Shown one piece after another: positions 1-8,345 of a stretch of 64,000 bases of DNA. This DNA is from Nonomuraea ceibae (GTDB lineage Bacteria; Actinomycetota; Actinomycetes; Streptosporangiales; Streptosporangiaceae): positions 62,001 to 126,000 of the forward strand of contig NZ_JAHKRO010000008.1 of assembly GCF_019396325.1 (NCBI RefSeq), in the 5' to 3' direction. Position 1 is the stretch's first letter, and every line of letters starts with the position of its first letter. The notes under the pieces were generated by a model. The model made no database searches and was not told the DNA's origin. It saw nothing but the letters and a program-made list of their open reading frames with translations. The position numbers were made by a program, and so were the translations under genes.

Positions 1-366
1 CAGGGCCGCTTCGCCGAGGCGGACGCCCTGCACCGCGAGGCGCTGGAGATCTTCCGCGCCATCGGCAGCCGGGGCGGCGAGGCCGACGCCCTGCACCACC
101 TCGGCATCGCCTGCCTGCGGCTCGGCCGGCCGGGCGAGTCGGGCGCGCACCACGGCGACGCCCTGGAGCTGTACCGCCGCTTCGGCTACCGGCGCGGCGA
201 GGCCAAGGCCCTCAACGGCCTGGCCACGGCCGCACTGGCGCTCGGCGAGGCCGGCCGGGCGCGGCGTCTCTACCGGGACGCGCTCGACGCGGCCGTCGAG
301 GTGGGCGACCTCGCCGAGCAGTCCCGCGCCCGCGCCGGCCTCGCCGGCCTGGCGGCCGGCCCCTGA
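1..366 (+). CDS. C-terminal end of a TPR-repeat protein (probable regulator), partial
   Basis: The reading frame is open from the first base and ends at TGA 364-366, so only the last 121 codons are present. The sequence is about three tetratricopeptide units of roughly 40 residues (for example ADALHREALEIFRAIG and GEAGRARRLYRDALDAA), ending in a short Ala/Gly tail. TPR units of this spacing close many actinobacterial AfsR/SARP and LuxR/NB-ARC regulators, where they act as the protein-interaction or sensor region. The DNA-binding and ATPase parts would lie to the left of the window, so the regulator assignment is inference. Confidence 0.75.
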   Translation, partial: QGRFAEADALHREALEIFRAIGSRGGEADALHHLGIACLRLGRPGESGAHHGDALELYRRFGYRRGEAKALNGLATAALALGEAGRARRLYRDALDAAVEVGDLAEQSRARAGLAGLAAGP

Positions 367-466
367 AGGACCAGGGTCCCGGCTCCGGTCCAGATGCCCG
401 GGCGTTGCAGATGCGGGGCCGGAATTGGTCCTCCGGGCGGCTGCGCGATCGGCCCTTATCGGGGGT

Positions 467-476
467 ACCGATCGGT
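467..476. promoter_or_regulatory. Palindrome ACCGATCGGT upstream of the FAD oxidase
   Basis: A perfect 10-bp palindrome lies 14 bases before the ATG at 491, in the 124-bp gap after the TPR gene. Its position, overlapping the probable promoter or leader, would suit an operator. No regulator is identified, and a 10-bp palindrome can occur by chance in this base composition. Confidence 0.3.
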
Positions 477-490
477 GTCACGCTCAGGGC

Positions 491-1846
491 ATGACAACGA
501 CAGCGACTCGCTTCGACGGCCGGCTCCTCACCCCCGGCGACGCCGGCTACGACAGCGCCCGCACCGTCTGGAACGCCATGGTCGACCGGCGGCCCCGGAT
601 GATCGTCCGCGCGGCGGGCGTCGCCGACGTGGTCGCCGCCGTGCGGCTGGCGCGGGAGCTGGACCTGGAGATCGGCGTGCGCTGCGGCGGCCACAACGCC
701 GCCGGGTTCGCCGTCCCCGACGGCGGACTCATGATCGACCTGACGCCCATGGGCGGCGTGCGGATCGACCCGGCCCGCCGCCGGGCCCGGGTGCAGGGCG
801 GCGCGCTGCTCGGCGCGCTGGACCGCGCGTCCCAGGCGTACGGCCTGGCCACCACCGCCGGCAACGTCTCGCACACCGGCGTCGGCGGGCTCACGCTCGG
901 CGGCGGCATGGGCTGGCTGGCCCGCCAGTACGGCCTGGCCTGCGACAACGTCATCTCGTACACGATGGTCACCGCCGAAGGGGACGTGGTGACCGCGAGC
1001 CGTGCCGAGAACCCCGGCCTGTTCTGGGGCCTGCGCGGCGGCGGCGGCAACTTCGGCGTCGTCACCGAGTTCGAGTTCCGGCTGCATCACACGGGCACGC
1101 GGACGCTGGTCGCCGAGTTCGACTTCCGCGCCGAGGACGCCGTCCCGGTCCTCGAGGGCTGGCGCGACCTGACCGCCGTCGCGCCCCGGCAGGCGACGTT
1201 CACCGCCGGCGTCGGCAGCGGCCCGGAAGGCCCGATCGCCACGGCCGGGTTCGTGTGGGTCGGCGACCCGGACGAGGGCCGCCGGCTGCTCCCCGCGATG
1301 CGGGCGCTCGGGCGTCCCGTCGCCTCACGCGTCACCACCCCGTCCTACCTCGAACTCCAGCGGCGCGACGACTCCACCGGCGGCCACGCCTACCGCCGCT
1401 ACGCCAAGGCGCACTACCTGCGGCGATTCCCCACCGCGGCGATCGAGGCGTTCCTGCTGCGCGGCGGCGCCGACCTGAGCGCGGACCCGTACCTGCCGGG
1501 CGTCGGCCTGCAGGCGCACGGCGGCGCGATCGCCGACGTCCCCGAGGCGGACGCGGCGTTCGGCCACCGGGGCACGATGTTCGAGTTCGGGGCCGGGTCC
1601 CGCTGGACCGACCCGGCCGAGGACGACGCCAGGATGGGCGCCGCCCGCGCCGCCGGGGCGTCGCTCGAACCGTACGCGAGCGGGGTGTACGTCAACTCGC
1701 TGACGGCCGACGAGCTGGCCGAGGGGCAGAGCGGCGTGCGGCGGGCGTACCCGGCCGCGAAACTGGCCCGGCTGACCGAGCTCAAGACCGCGTACGACCC
1801 GGCCAACGTGTTCCACCTGAACCAGAACATCCGCCCGGCACGCTGA
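491..1846 (+). CDS. FAD-binding PCMH/BBE-type oxidoreductase
   Basis: This 451-residue protein belongs to the berberine-bridge/PCMH flavoenzyme family, which oxidises small organic substrates with O2 as acceptor. The N-terminal FAD domain shows RCGGHNAAGF, with His68 as the likely 8-alpha-histidyl FAD link. The second flavin motif VGGLTLGGGMGWL follows near residue 131, and the C-terminal BBE segment ends YDPANVFHLNQN. At the place where bicovalent members carry Cys there is Ser127-His128, so FAD attachment is probably through His only. The ATG at 491 was chosen because homology begins there; an upstream in-frame start at 425 would add 22 residues unlike the family. The substrate is unknown. 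Confidence 0.88.
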   Translation: MTTTATRFDGRLLTPGDAGYDSARTVWNAMVDRRPRMIVRAAGVADVVAAVRLARELDLEIGVRCGGHNAAGFAVPDGGLMIDLTPMGGVRIDPARRRARVQGGALLGALDRASQAYGLATTAGNVSHTGVGGLTLGGGMGWLARQYGLACDNVISYTMVTAEGDVVTASRAENPGLFWGLRGGGGNFGVVTEFEFRLHHTGTRTLVAEFDFRAEDAVPVLEGWRDLTAVAPRQATFTAGVGSGPEGPIATAGFVWVGDPDEGRRLLPAMRALGRPVASRVTTPSYLELQRRDDSTGGHAYRRYAKAHYLRRFPTAAIEAFLLRGGADLSADPYLPGVGLQAHGGAIADVPEADAAFGHRGTMFEFGAGSRWTDPAEDDARMGAARAAGASLEPYASGVYVNSLTADELAEGQSGVRRAYPAAKLARLTELKTAYDPANVFHLNQNIRPAR

Positions 1847-1851
1847 TGGCC

Positions 1852-3279
1852 TCAGCGTTCCCGTACCTCGCGCACGGCCGCCGCGAGCAGCGCGACCCCT
1901 TCGGCGATGGCGGCCTCGCCCAGGATGGCGTAGCCGAAGATCAGGCCGCCCGGCCCGGCGCCGGTGATCCGGTACGGGCCGACGCCGTGGATGCCGAGCC
2001 CGCGCCGGGCGGCGGCGGCCACCACCTCCGCCTCGTCGAGGCCGGACGGAAGCCAGGCGACCACGTGCTGCCCGGCGGCGATCCCGGCCGGTCGCAGCTC
2101 GGGCAGCTGGGTGCGCAGGGCGTCCAGCAGCGCGTCACGGCGGCGGCGGTAGACCGGGCGCATCCGGCGCAGGTGGCGGTCGAACTCCCCGCGCGCCAGG
2201 AAGTCGGCGAACGTCAGCTGGTCGATGACCGGCGACCCCCGGTCGGCGAGCACCTTCGCCGCGGCGACGTCGCCCACCAGCCGGGCGGGCACGACCAGCC
2301 AGCCGAGCCGCAACCCGGGCGCGAGCGTCTTGCTGGCCGTGCCGCAGTAGACGACGTGATCGGGCGCCAGGCCCTGCATGGCGCCGACCGGCGAGCGGTC
2401 GTAACGGTACTCGGCGTCGTAGTCGTCCTCGATCACGAGCGCGCCGCGCCGCTTCGCCCAGCGGATCACCTCCGCCCGCGCCGGGGCCGACAGCACTCCG
2501 CCGGTGGGCCACTGGTGCGACGGCGTGAGCACGACCGCGTCGGCGTCGGCCCGGTGGAGCGCGCCGACCTCGACGCCGTCCGGGCCCACCGGGACGCCGA
2601 CCACCTCCAGACCGGCGGCGCGGGCCAGCACCAGGGCGTCGTCGTTGGACGAGGGGTCCTCCAGGGCGATCCGCCTGGCGCCGTGCTGGACGAGCACCTG
2701 GATCAGCAGCGCGATGCCCTGCCCGTAGCCGCCGCAGACGACCACGTGGCCCGGCGCGGCGGAGGTGCCGCGCACCCGGTTGAGGTAGTCGCACAGGGCC
2801 GTGTGCAGCTCCGGCACGCCACGACCGTCGAGGTAGGCGAACCGGTCGTTGGGCGTGGCGGTGAGCACGGCGCGGACCGAGCGCAGCCAGGCGGCCCGGG
2901 GGAACTGCGACACGTCGGTGCGCCCGTACCCGAAGTCGACCCGGAAGCCGGGGCCGTGCGCCGCCGGGGTCGCGGGGCCCGCGCCGGCGGCCACCGGCGG
3001 CATCGACGCGGCGACCTGCGTGTAGCCGCCCGACCGGCTGGCGAGGTAGCCCTCGGCGACGAGCTGCTGGTAGGCCTCCACGACCACGCCACGGGAGACG
3101 CCGAGCCCGGCCGCCAGGGTGCGGGAGGGCGGCAGCGAGGCGCCCGCCCGCAGCCGGCCGGCCCGGATGCCCGCGCGGATGGACGTCTCGATCTGCCGGT
3201 GCAGCGGCACCCCGGCGTCGCGGTCCAGCTCGATGAGCAGGTCCTCGGCCAGGCCGGAACCGGTTCTCGAACGCCCCAT
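1852..3279 (-). CDS. MocR/PdxR-type GntR regulator with aminotransferase domain
   Basis: The 475-residue protein has an N-terminal GntR winged helix (about residues 14-80, with LHRQIETSIRAGIRAGRL and the recognition region GLGVSRGVVVEAYQQLV). A linker joins it to a class I aminotransferase-like domain containing the PLP lysine K317 in YCGTASKTLAPG. MocR proteins bind PLP or an aminated ligand and control vitamin B6, GABA or amino-compound genes. It converges on the FAD oxidase with a 5-bp gap and is divergent from the MBL gene at 3450, which it may control. The ATG at 3279 was preferred because the upstream extension is low complexity. pdxS and pdxT lie 35-40 kb away, so a PdxR role is possible but unproven. 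Confidence 0.88.
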   Translation of the reverse strand: MGRSRTGSGLAEDLLIELDRDAGVPLHRQIETSIRAGIRAGRLRAGASLPPSRTLAAGLGVSRGVVVEAYQQLVAEGYLASRSGGYTQVAASMPPVAAGAGPATPAAHGPGFRVDFGYGRTDVSQFPRAAWLRSVRAVLTATPNDRFAYLDGRGVPELHTALCDYLNRVRGTSAAPGHVVVCGGYGQGIALLIQVLVQHGARRIALEDPSSNDDALVLARAAGLEVVGVPVGPDGVEVGALHRADADAVVLTPSHQWPTGGVLSAPARAEVIRWAKRRGALVIEDDYDAEYRYDRSPVGAMQGLAPDHVVYCGTASKTLAPGLRLGWLVVPARLVGDVAAAKVLADRGSPVIDQLTFADFLARGEFDRHLRRMRPVYRRRRDALLDALRTQLPELRPAGIAAGQHVVAWLPSGLDEAEVVAAAARRGLGIHGVGPYRITGAGPGGLIFGYAILGEAAIAEGVALLAAAVREVRER

Positions 3280-3381
3280 AGGATCGGACCCTACCGGCGG
3301 GCGCCCCGTCCGGCCAGGCTGTGCGACCTGGCGGGGCACGGCTCCCTTCGGCATCTCAGCACCCATCGCAGGAGGCGGCGG

Positions 3382-3456
3382 ATGAACGGCACCGAGCCCG
3401 GGCAGGCGCCCCGGCACCGCACGACGACCGCGGGCCGCCGGGCGTGGCCATGCTGA
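3382..3456 (+). CDS. Possible 24-residue leader ORF coupled to the MBL gene
   Basis: An ATG at 3382 preceded by a strong ribosome site (GGAGG at 3371-3375) opens a 24-codon frame ending WPC-stop. Its TGA at 3454-3456 overlaps the region of the MBL start (ATG at 3450, sequence CATGCTGA). The MBL ATG itself has a poor ribosome site, so translation could be coupled through this leader. The peptide is basic and Thr/Arg-rich and matches no family I know. An alternative is that the annotated MBL start is wrong. Confidence 0.3.
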   Translation: MNGTEPGQAPRHRTTTAGRRAWPC

Positions 3457-4262
3457 CGCAGGTCGCCGAGGGGGTGCTGATCCACCAGAGCATGTTCGTG
3501 CGGACCAACGCCGTCGTCGTGCGGGGCGCGGCCGGGGTGCTGCTCATCGACCCCGGCGTGACCGGCGCCGAGCTCGGCTGCCTCGCGGACGACCTGCACG
3601 GGCTGGGACAGCCCGTCGTGGCGGGGTTCTCCACCCATCCCGACTGGGATCACCTGCTCTGGCACCCCCGGCTCGGCCAGGCGCCTCGCCACGGCACGGC
3701 GCGCTGCGCGGCCGCCGTACGCGACCAGCTCGCGGACCCGGACGCGAAGGCCCGCGTCGCCGACCACCTGATCGGCACGGAAGTCGCCGGGCAGGTGCCG
3801 CTCGACCTGCTCGGCGACATCACCGGCCTGCCCGCCGGGACCGCGTACATCCCCTGGGACGGTCCCCGGGTCCGGATCGTCGAGCACCGGGCGCACGCGC
3901 CGGGCCACGCGGCGCTGCTGATCGAGGAACGCGGGGTTCTCGTCGCCGGCGACATGCTCTCCGACGTCCTGGTCCCGATGCTCGACCTGGACGCCGGCGA
4001 CCCGGTCGAGGACTACCTGGAGGCGCTGCGGCTGCTGGAGGAGGTGGCGGGCGACGCGGGCGTCGTCGTCCCCGGTCACGGCTCCGCCGGCGGAGCGGGC
4101 CAGGTCCGCGCCCGGATCACCCTGGACCGGGCGTACGTGCACGCCCTGCGGGACGGCCACGAGCCGAGCGACCCCCGGATCGGGCCGTCGGCCGAGCCCG
4201 GCTGGGAATGGGTGAGCGACGTGCACACCGGGCAGCTCCAGCGCCTGGCCCGCCCCCGCTAG
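3450..4262 (+). CDS. MBL-fold metallohydrolase
   Basis: A 270-residue metallo-beta-lactamase fold hydrolase. The metal motif is H63-P-D-W-D-H68, where the usual HxHxDH has Asp65 in place of the second His. The later ligands are visible in APGHA and AGDML, and in the PGHGS turn near the C-terminus. This form is seen in actinobacterial thiolesterase/lactonase-like members, and the substrate cannot be read from sequence. The gene diverges from the MocR regulator and its TAG shares bases with the stop of the convergent FAD oxidase (CTAG at 4259-4262). Confidence 0.83.
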   Translation: MLTQVAEGVLIHQSMFVRTNAVVVRGAAGVLLIDPGVTGAELGCLADDLHGLGQPVVAGFSTHPDWDHLLWHPRLGQAPRHGTARCAAAVRDQLADPDAKARVADHLIGTEVAGQVPLDLLGDITGLPAGTAYIPWDGPRVRIVEHRAHAPGHAALLIEERGVLVAGDMLSDVLVPMLDLDAGDPVEDYLEALRLLEEVAGDAGVVVPGHGSAGGAGQVRARITLDRAYVHALRDGHEPSDPRIGPSAEPGWEWVSDVHTGQLQRLARPR

Positions 4263-5569
4263 CCGAGCACCGGGTAGTTCGCGCGGAACACGTGGTGCGG
4301 GTCACGGGCCCGCTTGATCTCCCGCAGCCGCGCGAGCGTCCCGGCGGAGAAGGACTGCGCCGCCGTGTCGCCGGGGGAGAGCATGGTGTACGGCTTGCGT
4401 CCGCTGACGCGGCTCTCCAGGTCGGCCACGACCTCGGCCTGCTTGGCGCGCGTCGCGTCGGCCGCGTGCGGCAGCCCGAGCCCCAGCAGCCCGAGCAGGT
4501 ACGGCTCGGTCAGCGCGCCGCTCGCACCGGCACCGCCGCCCGGCTCGGCGAGCGCCCCGCCCAGATGCCTGATCTGCACGTTGATGAGCGGTTCGACCGG
4601 CTTGGCCAGCAGGCGCTCCACCGCGTCCGCGTCCAGGCCGGTGAGCAGCTCCGCCCGGGCGATGGACGGGGCCGGGTCGGTCGGCTCGGCGGTGATGCCG
4701 CCCAGCTCGGCAAGGGGGACGACGCCCCGGCTGTCGGAGAGCGCGCCCTCGATCTTGCCGAGGCGCGCCAGCAGGTCCTCGGCCCGGGCCGCCTCACCCA
4801 GGTAGGCCAGGTCCAGCGTCACCATCGGCGGCGCGCCGGGCGGCTGGAACCGGTTGATCCAGACGCTGAGCTCGCGCGGCGCCTCGGCGGTGATCTCCAG
4901 GAACGCGTCGTACACCTCCCCGGTCCGGTGCTGCGGCCAGATCACGCGCCCGCCGTACAGGACCGGCACGGGATACAGCTCCAGCTCGACGGCGGTCACC
5001 ACCGCGAAGTCCCCGCCGCCGCCGCGCAGCGCCCAGAACAGGTCGGGGTCGGACTCGGCGGTCACCCGGCCCGGCTCGCCGTCGGCGTCCACGACGTCGA
5101 AGGCGCGCACGCTGTCGGAGGCGAAGCCGTACGCGCGGCTGAACCAGCCGATCCCGCCGCCCAGGGTGTAGCCGGTCACGCTGACCCCGGGCGCGCTGCC
5201 GGACAGGCCGGCCAGCCCCAGCGGGCCGGCCGCCGCCAGCACCTGCCCCCACTTCGCGCCCGCGCCCACCCGGGCCACGCGCTCCTCCGCGCGCACCTCC
5301 ACCTCGTTCAACCGGCCGGTACGCAGCAGGATCACGCCTTCCACGTCACCCGAGGCGCCGTGGCCGCTCGGCTGCGCGGTCACCGTCAGGCCCGCCCGGC
5401 GCGCGTAGCGGACGAGCGCCGCAACGTCGCCGGCGTCCGCGGCCTCCACCACGGCGGCCACCGGCTGCCCGACGGTCAGGTTCCACGCGGTGGCCGCCTG
5501 GTCGAAGCCGTCGTCACCGGGCAAAAGCACGCGCCCCTTGAGGGCGCCGCGCAGGTCGTTGCTCGTCAT
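4259..5569 (-). CDS. FAD-binding PCMH/BBE-type oxidoreductase
   Basis: A 436-residue flavoprotein of the berberine-bridge family. His70 in PSGHGASG is the likely covalent FAD ligand, and TGYTLGGGIGWFSRAYG is the second FAD motif. The usual Cys before that motif is replaced within GSAPGVS, so attachment is probably single. The C-terminus KRARDPHHVFRANYP is the BBE signature. Its ATG overlaps the TGA of the upstream cupin gene (TGATG), so the two form a translationally coupled operon read leftward. It is a distant paralogue of the oxidase at 491-1846. A role in oxidising the compound sensed by the ArsR-type regulator at 6106 is inference. Confidence 0.87.
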   Translation of the reverse strand: MTSNDLRGALKGRVLLPGDDGFDQAATAWNLTVGQPVAAVVEAADAGDVAALVRYARRAGLTVTAQPSGHGASGDVEGVILLRTGRLNEVEVRAEERVARVGAGAKWGQVLAAAGPLGLAGLSGSAPGVSVTGYTLGGGIGWFSRAYGFASDSVRAFDVVDADGEPGRVTAESDPDLFWALRGGGGDFAVVTAVELELYPVPVLYGGRVIWPQHRTGEVYDAFLEITAEAPRELSVWINRFQPPGAPPMVTLDLAYLGEAARAEDLLARLGKIEGALSDSRGVVPLAELGGITAEPTDPAPSIARAELLTGLDADAVERLLAKPVEPLINVQIRHLGGALAEPGGGAGASGALTEPYLLGLLGLGLPHAADATRAKQAEVVADLESRVSGRKPYTMLSPGDTAAQSFSAGTLARLREIKRARDPHHVFRANYPVLG

Positions 5570-6027
5570 CAGCTGTCTTCCTGGTTCTCGTCAAGGTCAA
5601 GGCCGGCGAAATGGTTGTCGTGGGCTTCGTGGAGCCTGCCCTGGTCGCGCTCGGTCACGGTGGCGAGCCGCGCGAAGTACTCCTCCCGGGGCACGCCCGG
5701 TGAGAGGGCCATGAGGAGGGTGGCGGGCTCGGGGCGGTCCTTCCGGATCGCGTGCACGGCGCCCGCCGCGGCGTGCGCGGTGTCCCCGGCCCGCAGGGTC
5801 CGCCAGGCCCGCCCGTCGAAGTAGCCGACCTCGCCCTCCTCGACGATGAAGGTCTCGCTGAAGGTCGTGTGGAAGTGCGGGGAAGGGCCCCGGCTGGAGG
5901 GCGACATGCGCCACCTGTAGAGGCTCACGGTCCCGCCGGTCTCCGCCGGGGTGGCGAGGACCTCGATGACCGATCCGCCGGGGCCCAGCCGGATCGTTCG
6001 CGCCGGTGTCGGCTTCGTCTCCGTCAT
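5569..6027 (-). CDS. Cupin-domain protein
   Basis: A 152-residue single-domain cupin. The first metal motif is GPSPHFHTTFSETFIVEEGE and the second region is LRAGDTAHAAAGAVHAIR, giving the usual two-motif beta-barrel. Such proteins are small-molecule dioxygenases, isomerases or ligand-binding proteins; no specific substrate is evident. It heads a leftward operon with the FAD oxidase (stop and start share bases at 5569). ATG 6027 was chosen because an upstream start at 6066 would run into the divergent promoter region. The ArsR-type gene at 6106 is divergent and is the natural candidate regulator. Confidence 0.83.
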   Translation of the reverse strand: MTETKPTPARTIRLGPGGSVIEVLATPAETGGTVSLYRWRMSPSSRGPSPHFHTTFSETFIVEEGEVGYFDGRAWRTLRAGDTAHAAAGAVHAIRKDRPEPATLLMALSPGVPREEYFARLATVTERDQGRLHEAHDNHFAGLDLDENQEDS

Positions 6028-6105
6028 GCCCCGAGTCTCGTGACTCCGCGGCCCGCTCGCGCTCACTTCGGCCCTGGCCTAATGGTGTGGCCCGACAATG
6101 GGGAG

Positions 6106-7080
6106 ATGATCCGCTACCGACTGGGCGCCGGGGCCGCGGGCGTGCGGTGGGCGATGTCGCCGATCCACGAGGTGGTCAGCCTCGCCCGGCTTCTGACCGA
6201 GCCGCGGCGTCACCCGATGTTCCACCCGTGGCTGCGCCGTCGCCGCGACCGCCTGTCGGGGCTGGACCTGGGCGCGCTCACGATCTTCATGGCGGATGGC
6301 GCGTACCGGCCCGACTTCCTCGACCCGTCGCCGATGTCCAGCGAGCCGTCGTTCGAGGAGTGCGTGGCCGCCCTCCTCGCCACCCCGCTGGACCAGGTCC
6401 GCGCCGAGCTCGCCGACGCCGCGATCGGGCGGGAGGCCGGACTGGGCCGCCGGCTGCTCGGCGACCCCGGCCGGGTCAGGGCGGAGGCCGCCTGCGCGGT
6501 GCGCCGCCTCTGGAAGGCGGCCGTGGAGCCGGAATGGCCGTCCATGCGGCAGGCGCTGCGGGCCGAGATGCTGGACCGGGCCCTCCAGGTCAACCGCGAG
6601 GGGCTGCGCGAGGTCCTTCCGCGCCTGCACCACTCGACGGCGCTGGAGGGCGACACCGTCACCGTCGCGTCGGCCGTCGACGTCGACGTCGACTGCCCGG
6701 ACGGGCTCATCCTCGTCCCGTCGCTGTTCATCACGGACCGGGTGCAGTGCGCCACCTCCGCCCACTGGGCCCCGGCGATCTACTACCCGGCGTCCGGACG
6801 TTACCTGTGGGCGGCGCCGGCCACGCCGCGATCCCTCGACCGGCTGCTGGGGACGACCCGGGCGGGCATCCTGGCCGCGCTCGTCACCCCGTTGCAGACG
6901 GGCGTGGTGGCCGGGCTGGTGGGCGTGACCGCCCCGACGGCCAGCGAGCACCTGACGGTCCTGCGCGACGCCGGGCTGATCGACAGCAGCCGGGCCGGCC
7001 GTACGGCCACGCACGAGCTCACCGACGCCGGCCGCGCCCTCCTGGCCGCCGCCTCGCCGCACCCCCGCCGCCCTCGGTGA
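6106..7080 (+). CDS. ArsR-type winged-helix transcriptional regulator
   Basis: A 324-residue regulator. The C-terminal part (about residues 245-315) is an ArsR-like winged helix with GLVGVTAPTASEHLTVLRDAGLI split across the recognition helix, followed by the wing SSRAGRTATHELT. The N-terminal 240 residues are the larger partner domain common in actinobacterial members of this type (MIRYRLGAGAAGVRW start), probably ligand binding. The ATG at 6106 has GGGGAG just before it; an in-frame ATG at 6082 is less well placed. The gene is divergent from the cupin-FAD oxidase operon with a 78-bp gap that would hold both promoters and the operator. Confidence 0.83.
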   Translation: MIRYRLGAGAAGVRWAMSPIHEVVSLARLLTEPRRHPMFHPWLRRRRDRLSGLDLGALTIFMADGAYRPDFLDPSPMSSEPSFEECVAALLATPLDQVRAELADAAIGREAGLGRRLLGDPGRVRAEAACAVRRLWKAAVEPEWPSMRQALRAEMLDRALQVNREGLREVLPRLHHSTALEGDTVTVASAVDVDVDCPDGLILVPSLFITDRVQCATSAHWAPAIYYPASGRYLWAAPATPRSLDRLLGTTRAGILAALVTPLQTGVVAGLVGVTAPTASEHLTVLRDAGLIDSSRAGRTATHELTDAGRALLAAASPHPRRPR

Positions 7081-7126
7081 GCACGCCGGGGGCGGGACCG
7101 GCCGCGGGCGGGACTGAGGAGGACGA

Positions 7127-7246
7127 GTGTGCGCCGCCGGCGTCCCCGGCTGGAGCCTGCCGCGCGGCGATCTCGCCCGCGCCATGCTCGACGTCCTGGC
7201 CGACCCCGCCACCCACCGCCGGGCCCTGGGTGTCGGCCCCGGCTGA
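7127..7246 (+). pseudogene. C-terminal remnant of an NAD(P)-binding (NmrA/SDR-like) protein
   Basis: A 39-codon frame starts at GTG 7127 behind a strong GAGGAGG (7116-7122). Its sequence, with SLPRGDLARAMLDVLADP then THRRALGVG, looks like the extreme C-terminus of actinobacterial NmrA/atypical SDR proteins, where a conserved S-R-A-D-L-A helix precedes an R-x-x-G end. Nothing of the Rossmann domain precedes it. It is best read as a deletion remnant joined to a ribosome site, but it might still be translated as a small peptide. Confidence 0.4.
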
Positions 7247-7249
7247 CGG

Positions 7250-8218
7250 TCAGCGGCGGTGCTGGTGCTGCTCCGGCAGATGGCTGTCCGGGTGGACCCA
7301 CAGCAGGACGTTGTCCGGCCGCGAGGCGCCGGGCCGCTCCCGCTGCCGCCGGAAGAACTCCAGCACCTCCCGGTCGGAGTGGCGCAGGCTGAAGTGGATC
7401 AGGACGAACAGCGTACGCGGGTTCGCCTCGACGATCGGGCGCAGCCGGCTCCACACCGTGTGCCCGACCCGGTCCGCGCGCTCCAGCTCGCCGTCCTCCA
7501 GGAAGGTGCACTCGGTGATGACGACCGGGTAGCCGAACAGCCAGGGGTTGCGCTCGAAGACGCGCACGTGCGTGTCACCCAGATAGGCGAAGAGCGGCCG
7601 GGTGGTCAGGGCGTCGACCTCGACGCCCTTCTCGCGTTCGCGCGCCATCAGGCGCCCGAACTCGGCGCCCCTGCCCCGCTCCGCCAGTGACCGCCGCAGC
7701 TCCTCGAACTCCGGCCGCAGCGCCTTGACCCGCTCCGAGAAGGCGTAACCGACGCAGGGCACCTTGTGCTCGCACTCCACCACGCGCACCCGGTGTCCCC
7801 GGCGCCCGAAGCCGAACTCGTCGCCCCCGGCCACGCCGTGCAGGCGGTGGCCCCCGGCCAGGGCGGGGTCGAACCCGGCCCCGTGGTTGAGCTCGGCGGA
7901 GGCGCGGATGTAGGACTCCGCGTACGGCACCGCCTCGGCGGGCAGGTAGACGTCCACGCCGGAGGGGTTGGCGGCCAGGTGGTCGAGGTCCTTGGCGTGG
8001 TCGTGGTGGGTGTGGGTGAGGAAGACCGTGTCCGGCCGCCGCCCCTCGCACAGGCCGGCGTCGAGGCAGCACCGCAGCTCGGGGATGTGGAAGAACGTCT
8101 TGTCGTTCGCCCGGGAGTAGCCGGTGAGGGTCAGCTCGGTGCCGGGGATCCGCCACGTCTTCCACTGCCGGAACGGGTGTCCCCGCTCCAGCCGGTCGGG
8201 GTGCTCTGCCTGGTTCAT
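7250..8218 (-). CDS. Ribonuclease Z-like MBL-fold hydrolase
   Basis: A 322-residue metallo-beta-lactamase fold protein with the full metal motif H69-T-H-H-D-H74 in FLTHTHHDHAKD and later strands carrying LGDTHVRVF and VLIHFSLRHSD, which resemble the tRNase Z/plant-type branch. The ending region is specific to an actinobacterial and plant-like group annotated as hypothetical MBL proteins. The substrate (RNA or small ester) cannot be decided. It is divergent from the DyP peroxidase gene across a 127-bp gap that contains a perfect CTTCAGG palindrome. Confidence 0.78.
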   Translation of the reverse strand: MNQAEHPDRLERGHPFRQWKTWRIPGTELTLTGYSRANDKTFFHIPELRCCLDAGLCEGRRPDTVFLTHTHHDHAKDLDHLAANPSGVDVYLPAEAVPYAESYIRASAELNHGAGFDPALAGGHRLHGVAGGDEFGFGRRGHRVRVVECEHKVPCVGYAFSERVKALRPEFEELRRSLAERGRGAEFGRLMAREREKGVEVDALTTRPLFAYLGDTHVRVFERNPWLFGYPVVITECTFLEDGELERADRVGHTVWSRLRPIVEANPRTLFVLIHFSLRHSDREVLEFFRRQRERPGASRPDNVLLWVHPDSHLPEQHQHRR

Positions 8219-8297
8219 GTGGGTGTGGGCCGTTTCCGGGAGTTTCGGGCAGTCATGGGCGGGGCCGGGGAGAGGGGCGACGGTGCCGCCGCCTAGG

Positions 8298-8314
8298 CTT
8301 CAGGCTACCTGAAG
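8298..8314. promoter_or_regulatory. Inverted repeat CTTCAGG-CTA-CCTGAAG (candidate operator)
   Basis: A perfect 7+7 inverted repeat with a 3-base spacer lies 31 bp before the DyP peroxidase ATG, within the divergent gap. A TAGGCT hexamer at 8294-8299 overlaps its left arm and could be a -10 element, so a bound regulator would block it. The match to the DtxR/IdeR iron box is poor, so no regulator is assigned. Confidence 0.5.
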
Positions 8315-8345
8315 GTTATGACCCCCTTCGCCTTGGAGGACACCC

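Noticed and set aside
394..3456. 1020-codon open frame on the plus strand over two genes
   Set aside because: It overlaps the FAD oxidase and lies antisense to the MocR gene; its Arg/Gly/Pro composition is that of a shadow frame in GC-rich DNA.
8298..8314. Iron box (DtxR/IdeR) reading of the CTTCAGG palindrome
   Set aside because: The centre and arms do not match TTAGGTTAGSCTAACCTAA; only the symmetry is similar.
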